From the NCBI GenBank assembly GCA_977006965.1, contig OZ345354.1:3472001-3536000 (forward strand): a DNA stretch of 64,000 nucleotides, written 5' to 3'. The notes under the pieces were generated by a model. The model was given only the letters and a program-made list of their open reading frames with translations, ran no database searches and was not told the origin of the DNA. Made by a program: the position numbers and the translations under genes. The stretch is from Phymatolithon calcareum. Its lineage: Eukaryota > Rhodophyta > Florideophyceae > Hapalidiales. Positions 62,514-64,000 of the stretch are shown here, in pieces; within the stretch, counting starts at the first letter, position 1; every line of letters starts with the position of its first letter.

Positions 62514-64000
62514 CATGCTGCTCCCGATCACATGAGGTCTTCTGGCACATGTTCAGGTTGGCCTTTATGGAAATTGTCCACTTCTGCTCCTCTGCAGTTC
62601 GTTTCCTGCTTGGCAGTGATGTTCTATTCCAATATCAGTATCAATCGTGGTTTTCACAGATTCTTCCATTCACTAGTGTACTGGCAGTTGCTCTGGTGCT
62701 TCGCAGTCTAGCTACTGGCGATACTTTTTCTCCAATTGTTAAATCTTTGAACACTGGTCTTCCTAATTTCACATGATCCATGAGAACGCTCAGCGTCAGT
62801 CGGTTGTAGCCTAGACCCATCCCCCGGATAGAGCTTATGGTCGCCCATGCACGATCACACGTACACCACATCTAGCACGCCAGGACATCTGCGTTCTTTC
62901 CTAGGTACGGGACAAACGACTTTGGTGCAAGCGTGGGATGATCAGAAATTCTGCTGCTCCTTGTCTATACCGGTCATACTCCGCGTCCAGATCATATCAT
63001 ATAGCAAGTTTCGGCCGAGTCCTATCGTCAACGACTATTTATCCACAGGAAAGGCTCACATCATCAAACGAGACAATGACTGGACGTCGATGGACAGCGA
63101 GTCGCTCTCCCTTAACTTTTTTAGCTTTCCTACGACACTGATTGCAGTGTCCGAGTGACACGGACAGCAACCCTCTCCCGACACGGCACGGGCCCTGGAA
63201 TACACGGCGCTCCACGGCGCTGTGCTCCCCCAGTGGTGAGCAGACCTAGAAACTGGACCGTGTGTGTAGTCATGACAGAAGTGATCGATATCAGAATACC
63301 GCAGGTGACTCGTGGTCATTTTAGTAATTTCCTCTTATTTTTACCTCTAAATTACTTAGGTTGCGGCAGGGAGTTAATCTTGCTCGCTAATTGTAAAAAC
63401 GCTTCTTCTTTGTCTGCCGCTAGTCATTAGACGATTCCACCCGAAGCAACTGCGGTGGTTCCACGTTTCGCGAGTCCTCGTGGACAGCCAGAATGTTGGC
63501 CTCTTTGCTTTACAGCTCACTTAGCTCGGATCCCTTGTGCAATGCGGAAACCCAACGCCCGAAACGCCCCGTGGCGCGAAATTAAGAGAAAAAACGGGTC
63601 AGACTCTTCACCGCAAACAGGCACACACGGTATTCGAACCCAGGACCTTTCTCTTTCCCGCATATGCACACCCCCGGAGGAAGCGATTAGGGCGATTCAA
63701 ATTCTGGCAAGGGCTGGCAACTAGGAATCAACCAATCAATGGTATATACACACATTAAAAATTTGAACTCAATATTAGAATCTGGCAGCCTGTTCTGCCA
63801 AAGAAACCAGCATGCGGCGTTCCACTCCTCTTCCACCCTGCATGACGACATGGTCCAGGAGGGACGTTCCGGGTCTGCAATTGTGGTCCATAGATGGCTT
63901 CGGACCTGTACGGAAGCATTGGTTTGCCTTCGGCTCTCGACGTCCAGGAATTTCGTGTATATACATTGAAAAGTTATACACAGACACGTTTGGATATTGA
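62514..64000. other. Gene-free stretch to window end
   Basis: No supported gene. A GGTTCGAAT-type B box lies on the minus strand near 63632-63640, but the expected tRNA partner elements are not convincing. Confidence 0.4.

Noticed and set aside
63608-63720. Second tRNA/SINE candidate with a GGTTCGAAT B box on the minus strand
   Set aside because: No A box at the right distance and the T stem does not pair.

Overview
This window looks like nuclear DNA of a eukaryote, most likely a florideophyte red alga of the Chondrus crispus type. That is an inference from gene style, not a proven identity: most host genes are uninterrupted or carry one tiny intron, they sit in short compact islands, and long stretches between them are filled with decayed transposons. 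There are no bacterial-style operons or ribosome-binding sites, no rRNA and no CRISPR array.

Left part (1-16 kb), mostly host genes: a RING-H2 pseudogene cut by the window edge, a P-loop GTPase fused to a near-identical array of Sel1-like repeats, a TVP38/TMEM64 (VTT) membrane protein, a coiled-coil protein with a hydrophobic tail, a long FANCD2 orthologue on the minus strand, a small RGG protein lying among 24-28 bp dyads of AAATGACCAC, and a 497-residue protein with a HET-like pattern that ends in a hairpin.

Middle (15.5-33.8 kb) is dominated by mobile DNA. A 3.0-kb PIF/Harbinger element has imperfect terminal repeats, a DDE transposase and a divergently transcribed partner protein with an SV40-like nuclear localisation signal. 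After it come a 4-kb composite with a tyrosine recombinase, an OTU-like segment and a 30-bp hairpin minisatellite; a second broken RING gene; a gag/retropepsin remnant; one good host gene (an EamA/SLC35-type transporter with a 102-nt intron); a 1.5-kb non-autonomous element whose termini match those of the Harbinger element; and a foldback element.

Right part (33.8-64 kb): a GT14-type glycosyltransferase, then a gene-poor stretch with gene fragments and a tRNA-like sequence, then a membrane-anchored trypsin-fold protein that lacks all three catalytic residues. From 45 to 50 kb are nested insertions: LTR-like repeats with TATA boxes, one of them split by a 555-bp element, and a hAT transposase gene split by a second hAT-type element with a clean 8-bp duplication. 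From 52.4 to 61.3 kb lie four genes in convergent and divergent pairs around a CACTA/Plavaka-like transposase. They end against palindromes built on CACTACTTTGACG and are best read as a large multi-gene DNA transposon, the strongest candidate in the window for an undescribed system.

Several transposon reading frames are open except for single in-frame stops or -1 shifts at homopolymers, so they are recent pseudogenes, assembly errors, or in a few cases recoded genes.
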